DNA of 64,000 nucleotides from Kibdelosporangium philippinense (GTDB taxonomy: Bacteria; Actinomycetota; Actinomycetes; Mycobacteriales; Pseudonocardiaceae): positions 2,232,001 to 2,296,000 of the forward strand of contig NZ_JAJVCN010000001.1 in assembly GCF_021390435.2 (NCBI RefSeq), given 5' to 3'. Below the pieces are notes generated by a model, which ran no database searches, was not told the DNA's origin, and worked only from the letters and a program-made list of their open reading frames with translations. Below are positions 1 through 9,180 of this stretch, piece by piece (the first letter of the stretch is position 1; each line of letters opens with the position of its first letter). A program made the translations under genes and the position numbers.

Positions 1-995
1 TGAGCGTGATGGCCGAGCGGCAAACCCTTTCCCAGGTAACCCATCGGGCGCTGAGCGGCCTGGCCGAGCACCTGTCGGACTCGCCGGTCGACGCGGTCAT
101 GGTGCACGGCGACACGGCCACCACACTCGCCGGTGGCCTTGCCGGATTCCACAACCAGATCCCGGTCGTGCACATCGAAGCGGGACTGCGCAGCGGCAAC
201 CTGTACTCGCCGTTCCCGGAAGAGGCCAACCGCAGGCTGGTCGCGCAGATCTCCGAACTGCACCTGGCACCGACGGCAGGCAACAGCGCCAATCTGATCC
301 GCGAGGGCATCAGCGAACACAAGATCGTCGTCACGGGCAACACGGTCATCGACGCGTTGCGGTGGGCGAGCGCGCAGGCGGTCGACTACGGCGACCCCGC
401 GTTGGAGGACCTGGACGACGACCCGCGCCGGGTGATCGTCGCGTCGGCGCACCGGCGTGAGTCGTGGAGCAAGCTCACCCAGATCGGCCAGGCGCTGCGG
501 CAGGTCGCGGACGCCGAAAACGTCCGGATCGTTGTCCCGTTGCACCGCAATCCCGTTGTGCGCGAGGCGATACTGCCGGAGATCAGTGGTGTTCCGAACA
601 TCACGATCGTCGACCCGTTGCCGTACTTACAGTTCTGCCGGTTGATGCTGCGTAGCGACATCATCGTGTCGGACAGCAGCGGTGCCGAGGAGGAAGGTCC
701 GGCGCTCGGCAAGCCGACCTTGGTGTTGCGGGACATCACTGAGCGCCCCGAAGCGGTCGTGGCAGGCACCGCCCGGCTCGTCGGACGCACCTGTGAGCGC
801 GTCGCTGCTGAGGTCACCGCACTCCTGCGCGACGAGGCTCTGTATACGCGGATGGCCACGACCGCGAACCCTTATGGTGACGGCAAAGCGACCGACCGCG
901 TGGTCGGCGCGCTGGCCCACTACTTCGGCGACGGGCCTGCGGTCGTGCCGTTCGTGCCGGGCAGCCTGATCACGCCCGCTGGGATAGCGGCCTGA
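1..995 (+). CDS. wecB: UDP-N-acetylglucosamine 2-epimerase (non-hydrolysing), 5' end outside window
   Basis: The enzyme interconverts UDP-GlcNAc and UDP-ManNAc in the cytoplasm to supply cell-surface polymers. The visible 331 residues match the family along their whole length: VHGDTATTLAG, HIEAGLRSG, PFPEEANRR, the HRRES motif, the DSSGAEEEGPALGKP nucleotide-binding stretch and the closing NPYGDGKA. The family is usually about 370 residues, and the reading frame is open to the left edge, so roughly the first 50 residues lie outside the window. Its TGA overlaps the ATG of the next gene by one base, which suggests co-transcription with the cupin-like, propeller and acyltransferase genes, perhaps for an exported glycan. 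Confidence 0.93.
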   Translation, partial: SVMAERQTLSQVTHRALSGLAEHLSDSPVDAVMVHGDTATTLAGGLAGFHNQIPVVHIEAGLRSGNLYSPFPEEANRRLVAQISELHLAPTAGNSANLIREGISEHKIVVTGNTVIDALRWASAQAVDYGDPALEDLDDDPRRVIVASAHRRESWSKLTQIGQALRQVADAENVRIVVPLHRNPVVREAILPEISGVPNITIVDPLPYLQFCRLMLRSDIIVSDSSGAEEEGPALGKPTLVLRDITERPEAVVAGTARLVGRTCERVAAEVTALLRDEALYTRMATTANPYGDGKATDRVVGALAHYFGDGPAVVPFVPGSLITPAGIAA

Positions 996-1751
996 TGGCG
1001 GGCACGAGCAGGCCGATCAACTCGGCCAACGCGTACATCGATGCCCAGTTCGTGGTGGCGCCCAAGGACTTCCCGGTTCTCGGAAGGACCATTGTGGTCA
1101 ATCCGAACCTGACTCCGCTGACCGTGGGGGAGGAGCCGGTCCGGCACATCCCGGCGTTCTCGTCGACCGTGCTCGTGGACACGACCATCGAGCAGGGCGA
1201 CAGCGTGCTGCTGTTCCGTGTGCTGGACGAGGACAACATGGCGGACATCGTCAACCAGCCGGACTGGAGCCTGTTCGCGGACCTGCTGCCCGGGTTCCCG
1301 CGCTCGACCCAGCTCTACCGTGGACCGGTCGACCAGATCGGCACCATCGAGTTCGACCCGGACATCGCACTGGCCCCCACCCGACAAATCCCGCCATCCA
1401 GGGGAGCCCTTGCTTTTACGTTACCCGAGGGGTCCGACAAAACCGGGAACTCTCGGACTTTCCGGATCTCGGTGAACCTGTGGTTCGCACCCGCCGGGAC
1501 CGACTGCGCGATCCACAACGTGCACGAGTTCATCGAGATCCACTCCCAGATCCACGGGTACGGCCGGATGCAGAAGTTCAAGCAGCGCGACCACAGCACG
1601 CTGTACGAGGACCAGTTGATGAGTCCCGGCCACACCCCGCCCGTGCCGTTCTCTCCGCACCAGGCCGGACGGCGGGTTCACCTACCCGTGGCACCAGTAC
1701 CGAGCCGACACCGACTGCGTCTGGCTCGCCGTCGAGTACCACGCCGTCTGA
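995..1751 (+). pseudogene. cupin-like protein with +1 frameshift
   Basis: I do not recognise a named family with certainty. The frame from ATG 995 is protein-like up to about base 1660 (NVHEFIEIHSQIHGYGRMQ, then YEDQLMSPGHTPP). From about 1665 the good frame moves by one base and continues as GGFTYPWHQYRADTDCVWLA and EYHAV to a TGA at 1749-1751. Removing one base near 1664-1668 gives 251 residues. The His/Glu-rich segment and the short beta-strand pattern suggest a cupin fold. The following gene is a beta-propeller; the fungal aldos-2-ulose dehydratase combines these two folds. The frameshift may be a sequencing error rather than a real lesion. Confidence 0.5.
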
Positions 1752-1776
1752 GTTATCGAAAGGAAAGGAGACAACT

Positions 1777-2991
1777 GTGGTGACACCCCCGAAGTTCACC
1801 CCGGAGATCGTCGCCGAGCAGTTGCGCGACGGGTACTGGCTTGAGGCACCTGACGTCGACGGCGATGGAACGCCCGACCTGTTCGGCTACGGCCTGCGCC
1901 TCGGCGAGATCTACTGGTACCAGAACCGCGCAGGCTGGCCGAAGCGGCTGGTGACCGACGGGTTCCGGATGCCGGTCGGCGCCGACTTCGGTGACATCAG
2001 CGGCAACGGGCACCCCGACATCGTTGTCTGCTATGAGCTTTACGGTCCGATCGGCACGATCCACGACCCTGACCCGGCAGGCGGCAAGATCGACTGGATC
2101 GAGAACCCCGGCGGCGCGGACAAAACCGAGGAACGCTGGAAGCGTCACTACATCGGCCGTGCGACAGGCATGCACCGGTTGCGCGTCGGCTACTTCACGC
2201 AGACCGAGAAACTGGAAGTCATCGGCCTGCCCATTGTCGCCGAAGCGGACGTGCACGCGGTGCTGCCGGTGGTGATGTTCACCCAGCCCGACGACGTGTA
2301 CGCGGCCGAGGAGTGGGACAAGACCGTCATCGACGACTGGTCGTTCCGGATGATCCACGGCGCCGAGAAGAAGAAGGGCCTGATCCCCGGATCGGACCTC
2401 GAATCGATCCTTCTCGCCTCCGACGAAGGCGTGACCTGGCTGTACTTCGACGAGAAGACCGGCCAGTGGCGCAAGGAACTGATCGGCACCGGCGAGCTGA
2501 CCCAGTTCGAGCAGACGGGGTTTCGCGGCAGCGGCGACCTCGACGCGGGTGGCCTTGGTGGTGACCCGTTCGCGTACCTCGCCGCGATCGAACCGTTCCA
2601 CGGCAACACGGTCGCCGTGTACACAAAGGACTCGGAGGGTGCGTGGCAGCGCACGTTGCTTGACGTCTACGGCGATCCCAACGAGAACGGCGAAGGCCCG
2701 GGGCACCAGATCGTCTGCGCCGACTTCGACGGCGACGGCGACGACGAGTTCCTGGTGGCGCTGCGCGGCCCGTGGCCGTGGCAAGGCGTCATGTACTACA
2801 AGGCAATCGACGCCAGCCAGGGCATCTGGGCGAAGTGGCGGGTCGCCGACGAGTCCGTCGCCCGCATCGCCACGGCCGACTTCAACAGCGACGGCAGGCT
2901 CGACTTCGCCACCATCGCGTACTCGGTGCAGAACTACTACGTCGCCAAGGACGCGAAGTTAATGGTCTACCGCAACGAAATCCCGAGGTAA
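1777..2991 (+). CDS. VCBS/FG-GAP repeat beta-propeller protein
   Basis: The 404-residue protein starts at GTG 1777, six bases after a GGAG ribosome site at 1767-1770; extending further upstream only gives non-coding-like sequence. It carries repeated Asp-rich VCBS/FG-GAP blades: APDVDGDGTPDLFGYG near residue 25, GDISGNGHPDIVVCYE near 70, CADFDGDGDDEFLVALRG near 310 and ATADFNSDGRLDFATIAYS near 365. These calcium-binding loops are typical of seven-bladed propellers. There is no signal peptide, so a cytoplasmic role is likely. With the cupin-like gene just upstream it could form a split version of aldos-2-ulose dehydratase, but that is inference. Confidence 0.7.
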   Translation: MVTPPKFTPEIVAEQLRDGYWLEAPDVDGDGTPDLFGYGLRLGEIYWYQNRAGWPKRLVTDGFRMPVGADFGDISGNGHPDIVVCYELYGPIGTIHDPDPAGGKIDWIENPGGADKTEERWKRHYIGRATGMHRLRVGYFTQTEKLEVIGLPIVAEADVHAVLPVVMFTQPDDVYAAEEWDKTVIDDWSFRMIHGAEKKKGLIPGSDLESILLASDEGVTWLYFDEKTGQWRKELIGTGELTQFEQTGFRGSGDLDAGGLGGDPFAYLAAIEPFHGNTVAVYTKDSEGAWQRTLLDVYGDPNENGEGPGHQIVCADFDGDGDDEFLVALRGPWPWQGVMYYKAIDASQGIWAKWRVADESVARIATADFNSDGRLDFATIAYSVQNYYVAKDAKLMVYRNEIPR

Positions 2992-2993
2992 GC

Positions 2994-4123
2994 ATGTCCC
3001 GGCCCTCCTCCCTGCGTTCGCTGACAGGGCTGCGGTTCGTCGCGGCCCTGCTGGTGTTCTTCTTCCACATCACGCTGTCTAACTCGCCGATCCCGCCGAA
3101 CAACCCCGTCAACCCGTTCGCCGACGAAGCTCTCGCGGACTGGCTGGAGTGGCTGTTCAGCAAGGCCGGCTACCTCGGGTGTCGTTCTTCTTCGTACTGA
3201 GCGGCTTCGTGCTGACCTGGTCGGTCAAGCCGGGGGAGCGGATGCGCGCGTTCTGGCGCCGCAGGCAGCTCAAGATCTTCCCGAACCACCTGGTGATGTT
3301 CGCCGCGGCGATGATCCTGTTCGCTGCGGCGATGACACCGGCGTCCGGCTGGATCGCGAACATGTTCCTGCTGCACTCGTTCTCGCCGGACCCGACGGTC
3401 TACGTGAACGTCAACCCGCCATCGTGGACGCTGTGCAGCGAGCTGCTGTTCTACATGCTGTTCCCGTTGCTGCTCAAGCCGATCACCAAGATCGGCGCGA
3501 ACAGGCTGTGGTTCTGCACCGGCATGATGATCCTCGGCATGGTCGCCGTGCAGGTGATCAACACGTTCCTGATCCCGGACTCGCCGAAGTCGCCGATCAC
3601 CCCGGTCTCCGGGGCGCAGTTCTGGTTCGGCTACATCTTCCCGGTTCCCCGGCTGTTCGAGTTCGTCACCGGCATGCTGCTGGCCAGAGCGGTGATGGCG
3701 GGACGTTTTCCGGCGATCAACCCTCAGTTGTCGTTGCTGAGCATCCCGGTGGGTTACGCGGTCGCGTTGAACGTGCCGTTCATGTACGGCTTCGTCGTGG
3801 CCACGATCATCCCGATCTGCCTGGTGATCGGCGCATACGCGGTGGCTGACAGCGAGGGCCGTCGAACAGGTCTGCAAGGCCCGCGATGGCACTGGCTTGG
3901 CGAGATCTCGTTCGGTTTCTATATCTGCCAGGGTGTTGTCGTGTTCTACGGCCGGACTTTGCTGCCGTCGGACCCGTTCAGCAAGCCGGTCGCGATCGGT
4001 GTTTCGGTGCTGCTGTTCATCGCGACCCTGCTGGCGGGCTGGGCTCTCTACGCGCTGGTTGAGCGCCCGGTGATGCGCCGCTGGGCGCGTAGCAAGCCTC
4101 AGCGGGAGCCAGTTGCCCTCTGA
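2994..4123 (+). pseudogene. acyltransferase 3 family membrane protein with -1 frameshift
   Basis: This is an integral-membrane O-acyltransferase of the OafB/acyltransferase 3 family, which puts acetyl or other acyl groups on sugars. The N-terminus shows the family signature RSLTGLRFVAALLVFFFH; after the break come FFFVLSGFVLTWS, a run of hydrophobic helices and a YALVERPVMRRW end. Between GYLG and SFFFVLSGF the frame shifts: the DNA has three G at 3177-3179 where four would restore GYLGVSFFFV. With that base the gene is 376 residues, normal for the family. A missed G in a homopolymer is a likely explanation. It starts two bases after the propeller gene stops, so it is in the same operon. Confidence 0.8.
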
Positions 4124-4151
4124 CCCCTCGTGAGTGGTTATGCGTGTTCTA

Positions 4152-5090
4152 GGGTCTGTTTCGAAAGTCATGGGAGCCACTCGTTGATCGCTGCGATGGT
4201 GACCGTGGTTTCGTAGCGAACGGCGAGCTTGTCGTATCTGGTGGCGACGGCTCGGTTTCGTTTGAGACGGTTGATCCCGCACTCGACAGCGTGCCGTTGC
4301 TTGTAGATCTCCTTGTCGAATGCGGGTGGTCGTCCTCCGTGTGAGCCCTTGTTCTTGCGGTTGCGGACCTGGTCGGCCTTGTCCGGGATGGTGCAGCGGA
4401 TACCGCGCCTGCGCAGGTAGGCGCGGTTGGCGCGGGACCCGTAGGCTTTGTCGCCGAGCACCCGATTCGGGCGGCAGCGCGGCCGACCGCGATCCCGCCG
4501 GGGTACCCGGATACGGTCGAGCACCACCTGAAACTGGGGCGAGTCACCTCGCTGGCCAGCGGTGATCACGATTGATAAGGGCTTTTGTCCCTGCTCGACC
4601 GCCAGGTGAGTCTTGGTCGTCAACCCGCCTCGGGAGCGCCCCAGCCCGTGATCGGCCGGTTCGACCTCGACCCCGCCCGGAGACTCCTTCTGGAGATCCC
4701 CTTTTGACGCGCACCAGCCGCGTGCTGGTGCGCACGAGCCACCGTGGAGTCCACGCTGACATCCCAGGTGATCAGGCCCGCAGCGTCCGCGTCCGCCTGC
4801 AACGCGACCAGAATCCTCTTCCACGTGCCATCCCGTTGCCACCGCCGGAACAAGCCATACACCGTCTCCCACGGGCCGTAACGCTCCGGCAGATCCCGCC
4901 ACGGCACACCGGTTCGAACCCGAAACCGGATCCCGTCAATAAGCTTCCGCTTCGCATGCTTCGGCGGCCTGCCAGGCTTCTTGCCCCTGGGCAGCAAGGG
5001 TTCCAGCTTCGCCCACTGCTCGTTGGTCAGATCACCACGCCCCACGAATCAAGATCATCTCAAACCTTGATCAACTTGTGAAACAGGCCC
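4152..5090 (-). mobile_element. IS5-family (IS427-like) insertion sequence, 939 bp
   Basis: The element has imperfect terminal inverted repeats: the left end GGGTCTGTTTCGAAAGT matches the complement of the right end GGGCCTGTTTCACAAGT. It is flanked on both sides by TA (4150-4151 and 5091-5092), a target duplication expected for the IS427 group. It carries one transposase in two overlapping frames. It sits in the loop of the palindromic element described separately and does not break a protein gene. Confidence 0.85.
4168..5045 (-). CDS. IS5-family transposase, two frames joined by -1 frameshift
   Basis: The first frame (from ATG 5045) begins [19 protein letters not shown] and has [19 protein letters not shown], the usual N-terminal domain of these transposases. 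The second frame, one base back, carries the catalytic part: [33 protein letters not shown] and the C-terminal [22 protein letters not shown] with its Glu, stopping at 4168. The switch lies at the run AAAAGGGG (complement of 4698-4705), where reading can slip from AAG to AAA. Such programmed frameshifting is known in this IS group, so the gene is probably functional, not broken. Confidence 0.85.
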
Positions 5091-5123
5091 TAACGCGCAT
5101 AACCACTCACGAGGTCTTACCTG

Positions 5124-5750
5124 CTAGACAACCTCCAGCCCGAGCACTATTCCGTCGAAGTCGAACTGGTTCTGGTCAACCGCGAGACGGCTCGGACCGC
5201 CGTTCTCGCTTGCCCATCCGGTGAACGCGGGCATGCCGTTGCCTTCACCGCGGTCGAACGTCTCGACGGAGAACCGCCAGTCGGTGAACCCGGCACCCGG
5301 TGGCAGCGGCCGGGTTTCGAGGAACACGCGGTACCGGTCCGGATCGAAGCCGTTGAAGTCGCTGATCCGCCCGGACTTCCCACCGCCGCCGCTGGCCCAG
5401 TCCGTGCACTGGACGGCACCGAGTTCCTTGCCGTTGTCGTCGGCCTGACCGCAGGCGCGGAAGTCGATGCCGGGGTTGAGCTGACCGCCGCCGAACGCGG
5501 CCCTGAGGTTGATGCGGATGGCGTCCGGGTCGAAGCAGTTCGCGTCACAGGCGAACAGCGAGGCACTGGGGCCGAAGTTGACGAACTTCGTACACTGTTC
5601 GGCGCCGAGTTCGGTGTTGCCGCCACCGTCAGCCAATTGGACACATAACGCGAAATTGGGCCGAGGCGTCGCACTTGCCGACGGCGCCAGCGTTACGGTC
5701 GCCGCAGTGGCGGCGAGCAAAACGGTGATCTTGTTGATCGAGCTACGCAC
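5124..5750 (-). CDS. secreted protein of unknown function
   Basis: I do not recognise the family. The 208-residue protein starts at GTG 5750, five bases after AAGGAG (5756-5761 on the complement). It has a Sec signal peptide (KITVLLAATAATVTLAPSAS) with a likely cut after Ala-Ser-Ala near residue 27. The mature part repeats a pattern: an FxLC or FRAC cysteine, then GAEQCTKF or GAVQCTDW about 20 residues later, then DPDAIRINL or DPDRYRVFL. This suggests two to three copies of a small disulfide-bonded beta module. It converges on the IS-containing palindrome and diverges from the PucR-like regulator. Confidence 0.7.
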   Translation of the reverse strand: MRSSINKITVLLAATAATVTLAPSASATPRPNFALCVQLADGGGNTELGAEQCTKFVNFGPSASLFACDANCFDPDAIRINLRAAFGGGQLNPGIDFRACGQADDNGKELGAVQCTDWASGGGGKSGRISDFNGFDPDRYRVFLETRPLPPGAGFTDWRFSVETFDRGEGNGMPAFTGWASENGGPSRLAVDQNQFDFDGIVLGLEVV

Positions 5751-5941
5751 AGAGTCTCCTTGTTGAAGGAATGTTCTTTCCAGGCACAGAGTTTCAAGCG
5801 GCCGACGCCGATAGCTACGTGACTTGGTGCGAATCTGGAGCGGTCGAACCAAGATCGACTTATCACTTTTCCGGTCAGAAATCCCGTCGGGCAAGTAGCC
5901 TCCTCATTGGGGTGGCAGCTGCCAGAGGGGAAAACCAAGTT

Positions 5942-7108
5942 ATGGATGGCCTTTTCAAGCTGTTATGGGATCGGGTGGACACGAACGCGCGCCGGGCGGT
6001 CGACGTCTACACCAGCGAACTCGAGGATTTCCGCGCGGTGGCCCAAGAGCAGAGGGCCAAGGCATCGATGCTGGACTTCGCGGTGCTGTTGCGGCGAAGG
6101 GAAGTCGAGCTCGCGGCGGACGGAGCGTCCTTCACCGGCAAGGACCTGGCGATATTGGGCCAGTTCGGCGAAGAACGCGGGTCGCAGGGCATTTCGTTGA
6201 GCTCCCGCAGACGCGTCCTCGATCTGCACGACGTGTTGACCCTGCGAGAGATTCACGAAGCAGCAGGCTTCAACGAAACCCATCACGTCACGGAGATGAT
6301 CGGCTGGCTGGCAGCTAACGGACTGGCTGGGCAAAGCGCGTACGCCCAAGGTTTCCTGAAAGGGCAGAAACGCTCGTTGCCGATCGTCAAGCGGGTTCAA
6401 GACCTGGCAGTGACCCTATTATCGGACGTTTCAGTCGTGCCAGGTTTCGCGGAAAGCCTGAATATGCGGGTGGCGGACCGATACGTGATCATGGTCGTAA
6501 GAATGTCCGGTACCCCGTTACCAGCAAGCAAAGAACGCGAGAAGGTCATCGGAGCCCTCTTGGAAAGCTATGCGGTGCCGATGATGTGGCGCGAACCCGA
6601 CGAGCTCGTAGCACTGATCCCTTGTACCGACAGCGAAGCAGCAGAGGAACGTGCATTAGGCCTCGCCCGGGAGCTCGCGACATTGGTCGGACGGCCCTGT
6701 GCCCCTGGCGCGGCCACAGGTCGCGTGCACGCACTGGGCGACACAGTTGCGTTGGCGCGCCAGATCAGCCAGGTCGCGCCGGTTGAGGCCGTGCCGCGCC
6801 GCCTGCATCTTCTGGCCGATGCCTTCGTGGAACTCGGTGTCGTGCAAGTCCCGCAGGTTGACGAATGGCTGCATGGTCTCGCGCAGCGCCTGGAGAACGG
6901 CCCGGACCTGGTGGCGACGCTGGACGCGTTCTACCGTCACGACATGAACCGCCTGAACACCGCCGGAGCCTTGCACATCCACCCCAGGACACTCGACTAC
7001 CGGTTCCGCCGGGTCCGTGAACTCGTCGGCATGGACCCTGGGTCGTTGCAAGGCGTCCGCGTGCTCAGTGCGGTCGTTGCCCGAGTACTCGCCGGTCGCT
7101 GGCACTAG
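5942..7108 (+). CDS. PucR/CdaR-like helix-turn-helix transcriptional regulator
   Basis: This 388-residue cytoplasmic protein ends with the PucR C-terminal HTH signature: DAFYRHDMNRLNTAGALHIH followed by PRTLDYRFRRVRELVGMDP, in which NTA-A-L-IHPRTLDYR is the conserved part. The middle resembles a degenerate GGDEF-like CdaR domain (residues about 170-290). The N-terminal half has an SSRRRVLDLHDVLTLREI segment but no recognised sensor domain. I chose ATG 5942 because of the upstream GAGGGGA; longer starts reach into the divergent promoter of the secreted protein gene. Target genes are unknown; the secreted protein next door is a candidate. Confidence 0.75.
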   Translation: MDGLFKLLWDRVDTNARRAVDVYTSELEDFRAVAQEQRAKASMLDFAVLLRRREVELAADGASFTGKDLAILGQFGEERGSQGISLSSRRRVLDLHDVLTLREIHEAAGFNETHHVTEMIGWLAANGLAGQSAYAQGFLKGQKRSLPIVKRVQDLAVTLLSDVSVVPGFAESLNMRVADRYVIMVVRMSGTPLPASKEREKVIGALLESYAVPMMWREPDELVALIPCTDSEAAEERALGLARELATLVGRPCAPGAATGRVHALGDTVALARQISQVAPVEAVPRRLHLLADAFVELGVVQVPQVDEWLHGLAQRLENGPDLVATLDAFYRHDMNRLNTAGALHIHPRTLDYRFRRVRELVGMDPGSLQGVRVLSAVVARVLAGRWH

Positions 7109-7183
7109 GGCATTTCTACGGTTTTCGCCCGCCGGTAGGAGCGCCTAGCGTGACGAGGTCACAGCGAAAAAGGCGGTTTCCCA

Positions 7184-7603
7184 GTGGTAGTTCCCGCAGA
7201 ATCGGAACATCGGTCCTCCCCGCTGACCCAGTGGGCAATCGGAGTCGTGATCGGCGCGGCGGTCGTCGGCCTGCTCTGGTTGGTAACCACGGACTTCAGC
7301 TCGCCCTCGGGCGCGGCCGGAGATGCGGCTGCCGCCTGCGCGGCGCTGGACCGTGTCGGCGACCTGAAACCCATGACAGGCCGAGCGGACCGACTCCCCG
7401 AAAGCAACTACACGCTCACAGCAGCAGATCGGCTCAGCGCAGCCAAAGCCTTGGCCCAAGCGGCAGCCCGCGACGACTCCACGTACAAGGTGTTCAGCGA
7501 GACGGTCGGGCGGGCCGACGAGCTGATCAACCGTAGGCTCCGGCTGACTACGGAGTCGATCGGTGAACTCGACCGTGCCCGCAACCAGTGCGCCAACTTC
7601 TGA
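7184..7603 (+). CDS. small single-pass membrane protein
   Basis: The 139-residue protein has a short polar N-terminus, one transmembrane helix (QWAIGVVIGAAVVGLLWLV, residues about 16-34) and an extracytoplasmic helical domain of about 100 residues with only two cysteines (AACAAL and RNQCANF at the very end), which could be bridged. It starts at GTG 7184; the ribosome site is weak (AAAGGCGG). It converges on the DUF3558-type lipoprotein gene. I know of no function. Confidence 0.6.
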   Translation: MVVPAESEHRSSPLTQWAIGVVIGAAVVGLLWLVTTDFSSPSGAAGDAAAACAALDRVGDLKPMTGRADRLPESNYTLTAADRLSAAKALAQAAARDDSTYKVFSETVGRADELINRRLRLTTESIGELDRARNQCANF

Positions 7604-7623
7604 CCGTCTGACTGCGGGCCAAG

Positions 7624-8199
7624 TCATCTGGGAATCGCAGCGATGACGCTGTCAGCGAGTTCTTTGGCGTGGGCACAGGAAGTCTCGATCGGCTCGCCAG
7701 AGGGTCCGTTGTAGAGGGTGCCGAATCCCTGTGTCTCAGCGATGTCGACGATGTACTGGCACGATGTAAAGCTGCCGTCGGCACCGGTGCTCTGGATCCA
7801 TTCGCCCGCGGGGTATCCCGCGACGGTGGTTGGCTTGATGCCGCTCCCGGGGCCGAACACCAGGGTGAGTGGCCTGGCATGCGGGTAGAAGCGGACCGCG
7901 GCCGCGGCGGTCAGCGGTGGCCCGGTCGTCAGTTGGCACTCGGCTTGGTCCCCGGCGTTGATGATGATCTTGCTGTGCGAGCTCTTGCGAGACCGCAGCC
8001 CGAGCCGAGAACTGAGATTGGCGGGCACGCCGGAGCACGGATCTGAGAGATATCGCGAGACGTCGAGCTGTGGTGCCGGGATTGGTGTTGTCGGCGTGGG
8101 GGCTGGCTCCGGCGGCCGGTCCGGAGTTGAGCAGGCCGTGACCGTCAGCATCACCAAGGTGCAGAGCCATGGCATGACCGGTCGTGCTGCGTCAACCAT
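7624..8199 (-). CDS. DUF3558-type lipoprotein
   Basis: The 191-residue protein begins with a signal peptide ending in a lipobox (MLTVTACS), so it is a lipoprotein anchored to the outer face of the membrane. A Pro-rich linker (PDRPPEPAPTPTTPIPAP) precedes a globular domain with the DUF3558 pattern: DPCSGVPANL, AECQL in the middle, and SCQYIVDIAETQG near the end. This family is common in Pseudonocardiales and mycobacteria next to type VII secretion-type genes. Its start overlaps the end of the WXG-type gene by 8 bases, so the three minus-strand genes from 9468 to 7624 form an operon. Confidence 0.75.
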   Translation of the reverse strand: MVDAARPVMPWLCTLVMLTVTACSTPDRPPEPAPTPTTPIPAPQLDVSRYLSDPCSGVPANLSSRLGLRSRKSSHSKIIINAGDQAECQLTTGPPLTAAAAVRFYPHARPLTLVFGPGSGIKPTTVAGYPAGEWIQSTGADGSFTSCQYIVDIAETQGFGTLYNGPSGEPIETSCAHAKELADSVIAAIPR

Positions 8200-9178
8200 C
8201 GAGTCGCCTCCGAATTGGACTGTCCGGATTCACGATTCCGGCCGGTTTCTGGCTTTCCGTGATCTTGCGGTGTTCCGCCTCGACCTTCGGGCCGAATTGG
8301 TCAAGCGTACGGCCCAAGGCGGCAAGGTTCTGGTAACCGAAGGCCGGTGAGGTGATGTCGATGGCGGCCGGGATGGGTGCGAAGAGTTCGTTCTTTTCGC
8401 CGAGCAGATCTCGTTCGGCTTCTTGGATCTTGGTCATAGCACTGCGGATGATGTCCTTGTACGCCGTGTGGACCTGGTCGCGGCCGGACGCGTAAACCCC
8501 AGCGACCTCACCGAATTTCTCGCCATCCACCAAGAGTTGCATGCCACTGGACACGGCGCCGATCACCACACCCGCTGAGGCAGTGAACCAGGCACCACCT
8601 GTCGCGACGCCGAGAATCGCGGACACCACGCTCGCACCTACCGAGATCGCGATCTTGGTGTCGGCGTCGTCATGCTGCTTCAGCGCTTTGGCCACGGCGG
8701 CGCTGGTGGCATTGGCGAGTGCGACATAGTCCCGCCGTGCCTGAATCGACGCCGCGAGCAAAATGGCCAGCGATTCCACTGTTCGCATGAGGTAGGTCGC
8801 CTGTTGTCCGATGAACGCTTGGATCATCGATACCTGGCGTCGGAAGGCCAACGCGCCAGAGCCCTCCCAGTCTTGCACAGAGTAGTCGATCGCGCGGAAC
8901 GCATCGACGATCTCCGCCGAGGTGTCCTGATTGAGTTCCCGTCCGACCTTTTGCATCCGCTGGTACTCATCGATGATCTTCTGCGGGTCGAGGCTCAGTA
9001 CGATGTCGGCGTCGCCAAGCAGGCCGTGTAGCACGGCAGCGCCACCGCCACTGGGGTATACCTTGGGTGAACCGAGCCATTTGCCTCCTGGCTGCTCGTG
9101 GTTGAACAGGTCGATGAGTCGGCGCGCCGCACGATCAGCGGCGGACCGGACTTCGTCATCGCTCTTCCAGTCACCCAT
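8192..9178 (-). CDS. WXG-motif type VII secretion-associated protein
   Basis: The 328-residue, mainly helical protein has a Trp-x-Gly turn (QDWEGSGALAFRRQ, residues about 102-115) between long helices, as in WXG100/ESX substrates. It is followed by a hydrophobic, glycine-rich stretch (SVVSAILGVATGGAWFTASA, residues about 183-202) like that of larger ESX-associated proteins. It has no Sec signal peptide. It sits three bases after the small helical gene at 9181-9468 and overlaps the DUF3558 lipoprotein gene, an arrangement seen at ESX-related loci. Export by a type VII system is inferred; no secretion ATPase is in the window. Confidence 0.6.
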   Translation of the reverse strand: MGDWKSDDEVRSAADRAARRLIDLFNHEQPGGKWLGSPKVYPSGGGAAVLHGLLGDADIVLSLDPQKIIDEYQRMQKVGRELNQDTSAEIVDAFRAIDYSVQDWEGSGALAFRRQVSMIQAFIGQQATYLMRTVESLAILLAASIQARRDYVALANATSAAVAKALKQHDDADTKIAISVGASVVSAILGVATGGAWFTASAGVVIGAVSSGMQLLVDGEKFGEVAGVYASGRDQVHTAYKDIIRSAMTKIQEAERDLLGEKNELFAPIPAAIDITSPAFGYQNLAALGRTLDQFGPKVEAEHRKITESQKPAGIVNPDSPIRRRLDG

Positions 9179-9180
9179 GG

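Larger units (their letters stand above)
4126..5114. repeat. palindromic terminator-like element, copy 1, split by an IS
   Basis: The left arm CCTCGTGAGTGGTTATGCG at 4126-4144 has its exact reverse complement at 5096-5114. Taking out the IS and one TA leaves a 10-base loop TGTTCTAACG. The same 19-bp arms and a loop differing by one base recur at 44214-44261. Both copies lie between convergent genes, which fits a bidirectional transcription terminator or a dispersed palindromic repeat. Confidence 0.85.

Noticed and set aside
3170..4282. Long open frame on the minus strand, antisense to the acyltransferase gene
   Set aside because: It is Arg/His/Gln-rich shadow coding caused by high G+C; the plus-strand frame has clear membrane helices and family motifs.
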